Assembly (NCBI GenBank): GCA_019752975.1
Contig: JAIELM010000120.1
Span: forward strand, 1 to 11,897
Direction: 5' to 3'
From: Undibacterium sp.
GTDB taxonomy: Bacteria; Pseudomonadota; Gammaproteobacteria; Burkholderiales; Burkholderiaceae_D
Length of the DNA: 11,897 nt
A model generated the notes under the pieces. It had not been told where the DNA came from, searched no databases, and saw nothing but the letters and a program-made list of their open reading frames with translations. A program made the translations under genes and the position numbers. How positions within the stretch are numbered: the first letter of the stretch is position 1; each line of letters starts with the position of its first letter. Below are positions 1 to 7,976 of the stretch, in pieces.

Positions 1-162
1 AGCGGCGAACGCGAGATCATCTCAGGGCAACTTGGTGAACTGGTCATGCGTGAACTCAAACGCCTAGACAAAATCGCCTACATACGATTTGCCTCGGTGT
101 ATAAGAGCTTTGAAGACGTGTCTGAATTTGTAGAGGCGATACAGGAAGTAAAAAAGAAATAA
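1..162 (+). CDS. nrdR: Transcriptional repressor NrdR, C-terminal end (5' truncated by window)
   Basis: The first 53 codons of the window are open and end in TAA at 160-162. The peptide contains [19 protein letters not shown] followed by [13 protein letters not shown], which is the hallmark C-terminal part of NrdR: the end of the ATP-cone domain and the closing helix. NrdR is a cytoplasmic zinc-ribbon/ATP-cone repressor that senses dATP/ATP and binds NrdR boxes upstream of ribonucleotide reductase genes. The zinc ribbon and most of the ATP cone lie outside the window, so they cannot be checked. The tail EVKKK is short and lysine rich, as is common. The gene faces the leftward pilus operon and shares a terminator with it. 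The identification rests on strong recall of the family motif. Confidence 0.93.
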   Translation, partial: SGEREIISGQLGELVMRELKRLDKIAYIRFASVYKSFEDVSEFVEAIQEVKKK

Positions 163-185
163 GGGGAAAAGTCCCCCTATTTTTT
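163..185 (+). terminator. Bidirectional intrinsic terminator between nrdR and pilE
   Basis: Directly after the nrdR stop, GGGGA (163-167) pairs with TCCCC (172-176) across an AAAG loop. A T-rich run (177-185, CTATTTTTT) follows. Read on the minus strand, the same hairpin is followed by TTATTTCTTTTTT, so it can also end the pilus operon transcript that stops at 199. The stem is short (5 bp) but pure G:C at its base. Confidence 0.8.
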
Positions 186-198
186 ATCGCCTTAGCAC

Positions 199-663
199 TT
201 ACTTATTCCAGCAGTCATCGACAGTCAAGCCGCCACCTGGACTGCCACTCGCAGCATTTTTAGCACCTAAGTCGGTTAGGGTATAGGTACCGCAAACATC
301 CGTAATCATGGAGCCGATCGGCGTCGCAGTCAAAGTGTAACCCATCCCGCCTGCATTGACGACCACAGCAATAGTATATTTCCTATTACTCCCGGTCGCA
401 TTACGTGGAGCAACTAAGAACGGCAAAGTAGGAGCCGTAGCTGGCGTTGCCCTTGGAAAAAAAGAGTCGTTTTCGGTAAATACTCTTTGCATAAACTGTG
501 CATTTTCAAGCAAAATTCCACGAACATCCGCACGGTTAGTACGACGAACATTGTCCGTATAACTAGGGTAGGTGAGGACAGTAATAATGCCGATAATCGC
601 CACCGCAATCATCAACTCTATCAAAGTAAACCCACTTTGGTACTTTGTATCCATGATCTTCAT
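199..663 (-). CDS. pilE: Type IV minor pilin PilE
   Basis: This 154-residue prepilin has an 11-residue leader (MKIMDTKYQSG). The prepilin peptidase PilD should cut it at G11|F12 in GFTLIELMIAVAIIGI, leaving N-methyl-Phe and the conserved Glu at mature position 5. The hydrophobic N-terminal helix spans about residues 12-34, followed by the TYPSYTDNVRR turn typical of PilE-like minor pilins. Cys124 and Cys151 bracket the C-terminal D-loop and probably form a disulfide. The protein would sit in the inner membrane before assembly and take part in the pilus-priming complex with FimT, PilV, PilW, PilX and PilY1. The ATG at 663 has GGAG six bases upstream. This is the last gene of the operon, 37 bp after pilY1. 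Its position after pilY1 favours minor pilin PilE over a major pilin. Confidence 0.92.
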   Translation of the reverse strand: MKIMDTKYQSGFTLIELMIAVAIIGIITVLTYPSYTDNVRRTNRADVRGILLENAQFMQRVFTENDSFFPRATPATAPTLPFLVAPRNATGSNRKYTIAVVVNAGGMGYTLTATPIGSMITDVCGTYTLTDLGAKNAASGSPGGGLTVDDCWNK

Positions 664-700
664 CTAAAACTCCATAAGAAAGCAATAACATACCACAAAC

Positions 701-3700
701 TTATTCCTTCCCCAAAATTTGACGCCAAAGTCGGACCGTGGAGACACGCTTAGACAAGTTGCGTTTATTGTCTGCCGCTCCACCACCAACTGAACCACCA
801 TCAGCGTTTTGTTGATAGAATTTGGCGACCCCGCCACCCATTTTAATAATGGTCGTCCCCAAGGTGGCCGGCGAGGTTTTACCGCTAGCGCCCACCTCAC
901 TGGCGCCATTACCACTACCAGGCTCGTCAAAAGTTTTGTACCCTAAGCGTCCGCCATTAAACGGGCTAATCTGCAAAGTCGTCGTCAAACCACCACCGGC
1001 ACAAGGATTAGAACCATCTGTTGGAAGTAAAGTGGTAAAAATCACTTGATCTTCAAAAACAATTGGATCAGTTACTAGGCGCTCACCACCAGCGATATTC
1101 AGGAGGACCTTCCAACCTGAATAGATCTGCCAATCGATAGGTTTATTCGTATCGTAGTAGTAGAAGCCAATTTTCGATAAATCCTGCTGTAACAAATTGC
1201 TAGGCCTGACACTAGTAGACCATACTTTTTTATCCCATATTCCATATAAGGTTTCTATCTTAGTTGATGCAGTATCATTTTCTTCAAAAATTTTACCCGT
1301 ACCAAACACCACAATATTACCTTCAGTCGGATGCTTAACAATCTGAGGTTGAGTCGTGATTGGACGCGCATCATCGACACTAGATGAAGTTGGAGCAAAC
1401 AAAGGTGTCGTTAAATTACTCCCTGCTGGCATCAATTGAGAGATGAAAGAGGTACTGCTATCCGTCTTAAAAGTGAACTTCCACATATTACCTTGCAAGT
1501 CGCCCGCATAAGCCCCGATAACCGTCGCATCCGTATCAATGATTAATTTGGGTGTAGACAAACCATTGGCTGTGGCATTACCGGACAAAACCGCCTTCTG
1601 CTTATAAATCTCCGCTCCAGTCTTAAGATCAAGCACATATAAGGCCGCTTGATTATTGACACTGCCATAACCATTTCCAAAAATAGCTACCCAACGACCA
1701 TCTTTTAAACGTCCCATCTGCGGTGGACCAAGAACATAACCTAGGTCATTATCAACACTAGCCGCGGTAGAACTTTTTTCCCACATTACATTATTTGCAG
1801 AAAAATTCGCAGGATCAGTCACATCTAGGGCATATATCGCCTTCGCTCCAGCACCGGTAGATCCGAGCAATACCGTTTTCCAAAGAGCGGTGGTAGGACC
1901 GATCGCCGCATCGGCAATTTTTGGCGTTCCATCTACAAAGAATCGATGGGAATATCCGGGTTTTGCCAAAGCTGGCAAATCGGGAATAATGACACGGGGA
2001 ATATACGCAAACCGCTCCACTGCGGTCACATCCGCTTTGGCATCAAAAGCATGTAACATCCCATCATTACTGGCAACATAAACAGTTGGGGCTACGTTTG
2101 CCCGATTTTTCTTACTGACTAAGTATGTCTTATAACCAGCTTTTTCTGCACTATTCGTTAGAAATTCATATCCCTCGTTACGCCCCTCTCCAACAAACTG
2201 CGGATCTGAATTAACAATATCCCCCAAGATATATTTACGCGTTCTAAACGGTTTAGTTTCCTTTGATTTATCACCACGAATAAATTCAAATATATCTGCG
2301 CCAGTGACGACTACATCGACGGGATAAGTCCCAGCTGAAGTATTAAACGCAGCCTGCTCAATCGTACTTAAGCTCGAAAAAGCGTCAATCTTCAGGCCAG
2401 AATTTGCGGTTGAAGTGGAAGTAAATAATCCACGACTACTAGGTACGGGCGCCCACGACTTGGTGTCCCAATTATTCGGCGTTAGCACTACACCTTGAGA
2501 ATCAAGTGCCTTCTGCTCAAGCACTCCTGACCAATCTGCAGGAAGAAAACTCGAAGTATAAATTTTAGTATTATCGCCTATCGTATTGCTCGAAGTGGCA
2601 ACCGCTGTTGCGCTAGAAGTACGCTCTTCGATCTCCCCTAACGCCGCTTTTAACGCTGCACTAAAATCTTTGGCGTTGTTAGCACTAAAATACTTACCAC
2701 GAGAATTCACGGCAGCATGCCACAAATCATCGATTTTCGCGTCGTCGTTACCATCAGCAAAATCGATTACTGGCCACGCAGCGATATCAGTGAGCGGAGT
2801 GTTTCTATTCAAACTACCATTGACCCCCAAACCCACAGTGTACTGAACTAAATGGGGCCAAAAGGCAAAATCCTTGTCGAGACCGACAGCCGAACCATTC
2901 GTTGCAGTTTGCACATTCATTTGCGATGAACTAGTCCAATCGGATCGCAAGTTGGTACGCCAGTAATACATTGCAATATCGGCCAAGGTATTTCCTTGAG
3001 AGGCCTTAAAGGGCAACACAGGAGCATAGGTATACGTAAAATCGGCACCTTGTTTATCCTTGCCTGTAATTGGAGAACCCGATGTATTGTCGAAATCAAC
3101 GTTGCGTGGCGAGCCAGCCTCGTAAGACGCGCCATCATTCCAGTAACCGTCGGTCATCATGATATTAAAATTTTGACGACAGGTTGCTTGAGTCGTTACT
3201 TCAGCAACCCCATACTTGGTTGCCCACGGTCCGTCCGTGCCCTTATAGTTCATAAAATACTGACCGACCTTGTCCATAGAGCGACGCAAAGGTGTTCCAT
3301 TGGGAACAAAAGGTGCAGTGTACAACTCGGTAATAAAATCTTTCTTATTCGCCCAAGAAAAATCATCTTTCACACGACTAATGAGAGTTGCATTGGTATT
3401 ATTAATCACATCAAATCCAACCCGCATTCCCTCGCCCTGTTCAGCGAACGCCTTAGCCGAACTACCTCGCGCGAGTAAGACTCTGGAACGATAATATTGA
3501 AACCAGTTCGCAAAATTTTGAATTTCTTGATCGTAAGTACAACTGGTTGCATTGGCACCGCAATCTGTCCGCGTGTTCAAGCCGACCGCGTAAGTGGCTG
3601 TCGCCGGTTTTATCTCTATCTTGGTGTAGCACCCCAAGGTATTAACGGTACATCCGGGAGCACCACTATAATTGAAATAAGTTGCGGGATAAAATGTACT

Positions 3701-4294
3701 TGCAACACCAGCAGAACCTCCAGTGACCAAACCAGTTGCGTCATCTCTTAACCAAGAATTGGAATTGGGAAACATATTGGCGTTCTGAACAGCCGTTAAA
3801 TTAATTGCTGCGACTAACGCGCCAGCTTTTGGTGCCACAGGATTGTAAAGAGCCGCCGTTTTATTGGCGGGAGCCATTTTCTCACCATAGGGTTTTAATG
3901 CGGAAATTTTATTAACATCAATCCAAGGTTCATAAGTTGTATTTGGATTGTAATATACGGGGTTATTAACCGAACTCCTCGCCTTGGCTACAGTAATATT
4001 ATTCCCGAATCCAAAAACGGAGCGCAAATTTGAATTGTAATTAGATCCACCATACACATTATCAGGTTGTGGAAACATCAAAGTAACCCAACCGCCCCCG
4101 ATATTAAGTTCCACTGGAAGAATCTCAAACATCATAGACCCAGAATCATCCAGTGTGTATATGATGTTAGGGAAAACCCTAGGTTTTGCCAGCGGAGGTA
4201 AATTGGATATCCCCGCTTGAGTCGATAGAGGCAAGAGAATTTGAGCGGCGATTAAGCAAGCTGTCAACGATCGCATAGGAAATTTAAAAGACAT
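701..4294 (-). CDS. pilY1: Type IV pilus tip adhesin / biogenesis factor PilY1
   Basis: This 1197-residue exported protein is close in length to Pseudomonas PilY1 (about 1160). Residues 1-27 form a Sec signal peptide ending STQA. A vWA-like N-terminal region follows, with the MIDAS-type D49-D-S-G-S53 and a later TDG (381-383). The C-terminal half (about 683-1190) is the PilY1 beta-propeller, marked by TVYVASNDGMLHAFDA (737-752) and YAGDLQGNMWKF (929-940). An acidic loop D514-x-N516-x-D518-x3-D522 fits a calcium-loop pattern, while the usual propeller calcium loop at 920-928 looks degenerate. An RGD lies at 673-675. The family functions at the pilus tip in adhesion, surface sensing and control of retraction, displayed by the minor pilins. 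I chose the ATG at 4294 because GGAG lies six bases upstream. An in-frame GTG at 4306 would add four residues but overlaps that Shine-Dalgarno sequence. The gene starts 20 bp after pilX. Confidence 0.95.
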   Translation of the reverse strand: MSFKFPMRSLTACLIAAQILLPLSTQAGISNLPPLAKPRVFPNIIYTLDDSGSMMFEILPVELNIGGGWVTLMFPQPDNVYGGSNYNSNLRSVFGFGNNITVAKARSSVNNPVYYNPNTTYEPWIDVNKISALKPYGEKMAPANKTAALYNPVAPKAGALVAAINLTAVQNANMFPNSNSWLRDDATGLVTGGSAGVASTFYPATYFNYSGAPGCTVNTLGCYTKIEIKPATATYAVGLNTRTDCGANATSCTYDQEIQNFANWFQYYRSRVLLARGSSAKAFAEQGEGMRVGFDVINNTNATLISRVKDDFSWANKKDFITELYTAPFVPNGTPLRRSMDKVGQYFMNYKGTDGPWATKYGVAEVTTQATCRQNFNIMMTDGYWNDGASYEAGSPRNVDFDNTSGSPITGKDKQGADFTYTYAPVLPFKASQGNTLADIAMYYWRTNLRSDWTSSSQMNVQTATNGSAVGLDKDFAFWPHLVQYTVGLGVNGSLNRNTPLTDIAAWPVIDFADGNDDAKIDDLWHAAVNSRGKYFSANNAKDFSAALKAALGEIEERTSSATAVATSSNTIGDNTKIYTSSFLPADWSGVLEQKALDSQGVVLTPNNWDTKSWAPVPSSRGLFTSTSTANSGLKIDAFSSLSTIEQAAFNTSAGTYPVDVVVTGADIFEFIRGDKSKETKPFRTRKYILGDIVNSDPQFVGEGRNEGYEFLTNSAEKAGYKTYLVSKKNRANVAPTVYVASNDGMLHAFDAKADVTAVERFAYIPRVIIPDLPALAKPGYSHRFFVDGTPKIADAAIGPTTALWKTVLLGSTGAGAKAIYALDVTDPANFSANNVMWEKSSTAASVDNDLGYVLGPPQMGRLKDGRWVAIFGNGYGSVNNQAALYVLDLKTGAEIYKQKAVLSGNATANGLSTPKLIIDTDATVIGAYAGDLQGNMWKFTFKTDSSTSFISQLMPAGSNLTTPLFAPTSSSVDDARPITTQPQIVKHPTEGNIVVFGTGKIFEENDTASTKIETLYGIWDKKVWSTSVRPSNLLQQDLSKIGFYYYDTNKPIDWQIYSGWKVLLNIAGGERLVTDPIVFEDQVIFTTLLPTDGSNPCAGGGLTTTLQISPFNGGRLGYKTFDEPGSGNGASEVGASGKTSPATLGTTIIKMGGGVAKFYQQNADGGSVGGGAADNKRNLSKRVSTVRLWRQILGKE

Positions 4295-4314
4295 AATACA
4301 CTCCACTTAAATGA

Positions 4315-4824
4315 TTAATAGTTTCCGCAACGTATCACTTCTTGCAAAGTAACCACCGCTGTATTCACATTACCTGCCGCACGTGAGGTAATTACCCAAC
4401 CATATTTCTCTACCCCCTCCTCCGCACGGAACGTCCACTTCTCAATCATACATTGCGGTTGAGCAGGCAGATTTACGTCGAGATCAAATCCTGATAAAGT
4501 AATCGTAGGAGGATTATCCCAATTAGACTTGGTACTCCAACCATTAGGAAACTGCGGAAAAGTGGCGTTGTCGTTATAGAGAGTGGTCGCATCTTTAATC
4601 TGACAGATCTTGGTTTGATTCATTCGTAGCTCTATCTTACTTTCACAAAAGCGCAAGGCTTTTTCGGCAGCTTGAAAAGCGACGTTCTGCGCGCGTAAAT
4701 TGCCTGCGACCTTTTCATCCATCGTGCCTTTTTTAATTGCAGTAACAGCAAGCACCGTCATAATAATGAGGAAAATCATACTTACCGCCAGGACAAACCC
4801 GGTTTGTTTTTTATGCGTTCTCAT
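4315..4824 (-). CDS. pilX: Type IV minor pilin PilX
   Basis: This 169-residue prepilin begins MRTHKKQTG, then FVLAVSMIFLIIMTVLAVTA, giving a short basic leader, cleavage after G9 and one hydrophobic helix (about 10-30). The following GTMDEKVAGNLRAQNVAFQAAEKAL is the conserved PilX stretch (AGN...A..AAE.AL). Mature position 5 is Val rather than Glu, resembling GspK-type initiator pseudopilins. Cysteines at about 60, 73, 124 and 166 could form disulfides in the globular head. PilX belongs to the PilV-PilW-PilX-PilY1 tip complex that primes pilus assembly. The ATG at 4824 has AGGAG seven bases upstream and overlaps the pilW stop in TGATG, indicating translational coupling. A longer reading to 4920 lies inside pilW and is not believed. 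Confidence 0.9.
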   Translation of the reverse strand: MRTHKKQTGFVLAVSMIFLIIMTVLAVTAIKKGTMDEKVAGNLRAQNVAFQAAEKALRFCESKIELRMNQTKICQIKDATTLYNDNATFPQFPNGWSTKSNWDNPPTITLSGFDLDVNLPAQPQCMIEKWTFRAEEGVEKYGWVITSRAAGNVNTAVVTLQEVIRCGNY

Positions 4825-5825
4825 CAGATTGCTCCTGTCGCGCGACTGCGTAGTGTGATAGTGGTTGAAAAAACGTTTCTTAAACGTCGATCGGTGGCTA
4901 GCACTTGCGTATTCTGACAATTTGTATAGGTCTGTGCTTGCGTCGCCACGTTGTCATTAGCTGAACGCGCTAATAGACAAATACGTACCAAAACCACTCG
5001 ATCCCAGCTTGCTGGCGTCGCCTCTATCACTGCAGCACTAACAAATTGACTGGCAACACTGCTTCTCTCATCGGCGCTCAGTCCATATTCAATGGTCATC
5101 TGCTCAATATTTTCCGCAATCGCTTGAGGAGGATTGACTAGCGCCGCACCAGCCGCAGTACCACCATTACCTTGACAAAACAATTCGGGCACGCCAGAAG
5201 CATTATTGGCTACGAAAAAACGATTTTCTGCTATATATGCTCCCGCTCCACCTACACCTTTAGTTGCATCAAGAATCAAGGCCGCACCCAAACAATCAGC
5301 AGGCACACCCGCATTTTTATTGGCATTATCACCATCCACAACATACCGTACTATGACGCTATGTGACACGCCAGCGGTGCAGCCCAAAGCTGCCGTGGGC
5401 GATGGTAGGGCACTACCTGTAGTTGTCAATTTTCCTGAGCAACCTCGAATAGCGTTTGCAGTATTACAAGCAGTCTCACTTGAAAAATTAGTACAGATAC
5501 TAGGTGTAACATTATTTATAAGCATTTGCCCTGGATTTGCGGGATCCGGATCATCCGCCACTTTAATGCTATTCGCATTCGACAAACTACCATAGCCAGC
5601 CATACGCACATGAAATGCAAGTAAATTTAAGGCTACTCGTCCTTCTTCATCTAGCCGAGACTTATCATCTCCCGCACGAAAGCTATTCTTATTTGCGACA
5701 AAAAGTGCACTGATCGCCAACATCATCACCAAACCTATGGTCAGCGCAATCATAAGCTCTACTATAGATCGGCCAGAACTTTTAATTGGCGCACCATTTC
5801 GCATTGCAATAGTCATATTAAGCAT
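4824..5825 (-). CDS. pilW: Type IV minor pilin PilW
   Basis: This 333-residue prepilin has an 18-residue leader ending KSSG, followed by RSIVELMIALTIGLVMMLAI. Glu lies at mature position 5, and the block SIVELMIALTIGL matches the PilW family. After the helix comes FRAGDDKSRLDEEGRVALNLL, then HVRMAGYG, the typical PilW 'DEeGR.a...L...vR.AGY' segment. The large C-terminal part is cysteine bearing and beta rich. The residue just after the scissile Gly is Arg, where Phe or another hydrophobic residue is usual. PilW partners PilV and PilX in the priming/tip complex that displays PilY1. The ATG at 5825 is preceded by AGAGGA eight bases upstream. The reading can be extended to 5945 but that overlaps pilV. 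The stop overlaps the pilX start by one base. Confidence 0.92.
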   Translation of the reverse strand: MLNMTIAMRNGAPIKSSGRSIVELMIALTIGLVMMLAISALFVANKNSFRAGDDKSRLDEEGRVALNLLAFHVRMAGYGSLSNANSIKVADDPDPANPGQMLINNVTPSICTNFSSETACNTANAIRGCSGKLTTTGSALPSPTAALGCTAGVSHSVIVRYVVDGDNANKNAGVPADCLGAALILDATKGVGGAGAYIAENRFFVANNASGVPELFCQGNGGTAAGAALVNPPQAIAENIEQMTIEYGLSADERSSVASQFVSAAVIEATPASWDRVVLVRICLLARSANDNVATQAQTYTNCQNTQVLATDRRLRNVFSTTITLRSRATGAI

Positions 5826-5845
5826 CTCGCATTTCCTCTCAAGAA

Positions 5846-6394
5846 CTAGGGTGTGACGCGGTAGGTAAAACAACGCACGCCTACCGGAACCGCAGCAGCG
5901 GGAGGGCAAGTGGTGTCTGGCGTCATCAAGGACTGTTCTTTCCACATAACCGTAACATCGAAGGTAGGCACAGTGGTATTAGGGACATTAGCAACGAAAC
6001 CAGAGCCGCCAGCCAAACGCGCTTGCAAGCTGCGATACCAATCGCCCATGTCATTCACCGCAACATCTGCAGCAGAGCAAGAATTAGTATTTATATTGCA
6101 CACCTTTCTTGCACTTGGCACATCTGTAGAACCTGCAGCATACGGTTTTGAATTTGCCAGATAACTAGCTAGTCCTGTCACATTCGCTCTCATACGCTCG
6201 CTCAAATCATAAGCAGCATCAGAAGCTTCAGAGCGTTGTCCTGAGGATTTAAGATACTTGTTAGCATTAATCTGCAAACCAGCTAATCCAAGCAGACCGA
6301 CCGCCATCACAAGTATAGAAATCATAATTTCGATCAAACTCACACCGGATTGGAAGGTCTTTTTCATGGTATTTTTATGAGTTAAATTAAGCAT
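5846..6394 (-). CDS. pilV: Type IV minor pilin PilV
   Basis: This prepilin of about 182 residues contains SG|VSLIEIMISILVMAVGLLGLAGLQ, with Glu at mature position 5. SLIEIMISILVMAVGLLGLAGLQ is the signature start of PilV, and SDAAYDLSERMRAN soon after is the conserved 'aAydlaeRMRaN' block. The rest is a globular domain with a Cys pair near the C-terminus (TTCPPAAAVPVGVRCFTYRV). The start is uncertain. The ATG at 6394 lies 8 bp after the fimT stop and gives a 17-residue leader. The ATG at 6367 gives a shorter, more typical leader (MKKTFQSG). Neither has a clear Shine-Dalgarno sequence, so coupling to fimT translation is likely. Upstream in-frame TTG at 6409 overlaps fimT and is unlikely. PilV joins PilW, PilX and PilE in the minor-pilin priming complex. 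Confidence 0.9.
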   Translation of the reverse strand: MLNLTHKNTMKKTFQSGVSLIEIMISILVMAVGLLGLAGLQINANKYLKSSGQRSEASDAAYDLSERMRANVTGLASYLANSKPYAAGSTDVPSARKVCNINTNSCSAADVAVNDMGDWYRSLQARLAGGSGFVANVPNTTVPTFDVTVMWKEQSLMTPDTTCPPAAAVPVGVRCFTYRVTP

Positions 6395-6402
6395 GATATC
6401 AA

Positions 6403-6984
6403 TTAGCAATCCGTAAGTTTACCTATGTGCGCACGTCCACCTAGGGAGACGCAAACAGCTTTTGAGCTAGAAACAGCATTAGATGGCGCATTGATGGAAA
6501 ATTTAATCGCGCGGGTTGCCTGACCGGTGGCACTAAAAGAAATTGAATTAACCGGACCTGCGTTAGTATCAGTGGAGACAATGGAACCATTGGCTGCATT
6601 AGCTATCACCTGACCTTGCACCTTAATCAACACTTCTGTATTGGCCCTTGCACCATCATTATTCGTATCGACAAAAACCAACCAACCTGTACCCCAACCT
6701 GTGGCAGTAGCACCATCACAGACAGGAATCGCCGGCGGAGGGGCATCAGCGTTTGACGAATTACACAGAGTAACTACTTGACCACGATTTCGCGCTTCGG
6801 TACGTGCTAACACCAGCGCACTGTACAGGTTACTGGCCATACTCTCGACACGGTTATCGATCACCATACCACGATAAGAAGGGATGGCAATACTCGAAAT
6901 GATGCCCACAATCGCGATAACGACCATGAGTTCAACTAGGGTTACACCTAATTGATATAAAGATGATTTGAAATGATTTTGCAT
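6403..6984 (-). CDS. fimT: Type IV minor pilin FimT/FimU (GspH-like)
   Basis: This 193-residue prepilin is the first gene of the minor-pilin operon. Its leader MQNHFKSSLYQLG is cut before VTLVELMVVIAIVGIISSIA, with Glu at mature position 5. The segment SIAIPSYRGMVIDNRVESMASNLYSALVLARTEARNRG is the GspH/FimT signature, including the conserved 'aR.eA..r'. The C-terminal part is a beta-rich GspH domain with Cys residues near the end (VSLGGRAHIGKLTDC). In type IVa pili FimU/FimT connects the tip complex to the major pilin shaft, and some FimT proteins bind DNA during natural transformation; I cannot tell which applies here. The ATG at 6984 is preceded by AGGGG at six bases. The 94 bp upstream hold a 14-bp palindrome but no convincing promoter. 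Confidence 0.88.
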   Translation of the reverse strand: MQNHFKSSLYQLGVTLVELMVVIAIVGIISSIAIPSYRGMVIDNRVESMASNLYSALVLARTEARNRGQVVTLCNSSNADAPPPAIPVCDGATATGWGTGWLVFVDTNNDGARANTEVLIKVQGQVIANAANGSIVSTDTNAGPVNSISFSATGQATRAIKFSINAPSNAVSSSKAVCVSLGGRAHIGKLTDC

Positions 6985-7050
6985 GCGACTCCCCTCTAAC
7001 TATCGAGTAGCCTACCTCAGTCAAAGGGGAATGCAAGTAAATCCAGATAA

Positions 7051-7064
7051 ACGGCAATTGCCGT
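7051..7064. repeat. 14-bp perfect palindrome between phhA and fimT
   Basis: ACGGCAATTGCCGT is a perfect inverted repeat in the 94-bp gap between the phhA stop (7079) and the fimT start (6984). On the minus strand it could fold as a 5-bp ACGGC/GCCGT stem with an AATT loop 14 bases after phhA, followed only by TTTATC. It is therefore a weak terminator candidate at best. It could equally be a regulator site for the pilus operon. The function is unknown. Confidence 0.45.
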
Positions 7065-7078
7065 ACGACAATCGGAAA

Positions 7079-7966
7079 TTAATGCGGTAGAAGCTCTATT
7101 TCAGTAGCCAATAATGTATTGGCTGGCAATACGTCCATATGCTTTAATTTTTCATAAATCGGCGTAAAGTCAGGTGCAGTGCCGTCGAATAATTGTTGAT
7201 AACTATCGATCACGAAATAGCTCTCTTGATAAGAGTCAATCTTATACAAAGTGCGTAAGCAGCGTTCGATGTCGAGACGGATATGTCGCGAAGCGGTTCC
7301 AGGTTTGAGACAATATTCCACCTCTCCTCCAGAGGAAAGTATCCCTGCCCCATAAATACGCAAACCCTGAGGCGTATTAATTAGACCAAATTCCACGGTG
7401 TACCAATACAGGCGCGCCAACTCATCCAAACCACCCAAACGCATGGCTTTTAGTCCACCTTGACCATAGCGTTGCATATAGTCGGCAAACACAGGATTAA
7501 ACAACAATGGCACATGACCGAAGAAATCATGAAAAATATCGGGTTCAACGATGTAATCAAACTCTTCGGGTGTACGCAACCAAACCGTAACAGGAAAACG
7601 ACGATTCGCGAGATGATCAAAAAAACTGTGCTCGGGAATCAAACCCGGCACCGCTACGATAACCCAACCCGTTGCGGCAAACAATGCTTCGGAGGTCGTT
7701 GCCAAGATTGGAATACCACCACTCGCATCCATCTTATTTAAGGCTTCCACAAATTCATCGCAGGCGCGACCTGGCAACAGCGCCGCTTGTCGTGCGTAGA
7801 GTTTACGCCACAGTTCGTGCTCTTCCTCAGTGTAAGCTGCCCAATTTTGCGTGACCACGTACTGAGCGTCAGCTTGAGTATAATCACCGCGCAGCGCAGC
7901 GCCATCGGATTTGGTGGCGACCGAAGCTAAAAATTCAGCGTTGGTAGGAGCAACACTTGTTTCCAT
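7079..7966 (-). CDS. phhA: Phenylalanine 4-monooxygenase (phenylalanine hydroxylase)
   Basis: This 295-residue protein converts L-phenylalanine to L-tyrosine with O2 and a tetrahydropterin cofactor at a non-haem Fe(II) centre, in the cytoplasm. It is the bacterial monomeric catalytic-domain form, without the N-terminal ACT regulatory domain of animal enzymes. The iron ligands are visible as His146 and His151 in EPDIFHDFFGHVPLL and Glu192 in YWYTVEFGL. The 46-residue His-to-Glu spacing is the same as I recall for the Chromobacterium enzyme (138/143/184). Further matches are the GGIPILAT substrate/pterin stretch and YGAGILSSGGEVEYCL. The ATG at 7966 has AGGGGG about four bases upstream. It lies downstream of hppD but is separated by a strong terminator, so its expression may be partly independent. 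No pterin-4a-carbinolamine dehydratase (phhB) gene is in the window. Confidence 0.95.
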   Translation of the reverse strand: METSVAPTNAEFLASVATKSDGAALRGDYTQADAQYVVTQNWAAYTEEEHELWRKLYARQAALLPGRACDEFVEALNKMDASGGIPILATTSEALFAATGWVIVAVPGLIPEHSFFDHLANRRFPVTVWLRTPEEFDYIVEPDIFHDFFGHVPLLFNPVFADYMQRYGQGGLKAMRLGGLDELARLYWYTVEFGLINTPQGLRIYGAGILSSGGEVEYCLKPGTASRHIRLDIERCLRTLYKIDSYQESYFVIDSYQQLFDGTAPDFTPIYEKLKHMDVLPANTLLATEIELLPH

Positions 7967-7976
7967 ATTTCCCCCT

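Noticed and set aside
664-930. 88-residue minus-strand reading overlapping the pilY1 end
   Set aside because: It is an alternative frame of the pilY1 3' end, with low-complexity proline/arginine-rich translation and no family resemblance.
2996-3478. 160-residue plus-strand reading opposite pilY1
   Set aside because: It lies fully antisense to a well-supported gene, resembles no protein I know, and has a frame-shadow composition.
4825-4920. N-terminal extension of PilX to 201 residues
   Set aside because: It overlaps pilW. The ATG at 4824 has AGGAG upstream and gives a standard short prepilin leader.
5826-5945. N-terminal extension of PilW to 373 residues
   Set aside because: It lies inside pilV, puts a long basic non-pilin segment before the leader, and a better Shine-Dalgarno sequence precedes 5825.
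7026-7046. Sigma-54-like TGGATTTACTTGCA upstream of fimT
   Set aside because: The GG-to-GC spacing is two bases too short and the -24 element lacks the conserved C-A.
7046-7056. AlgR-like box (GCCGTTTATC, minus strand) upstream of fimT
   Set aside because: It resembles the CCGTTCGTC box reported upstream of fimU in Pseudomonas but differs at two of nine bases and is part of the palindrome; a chance match is likely.
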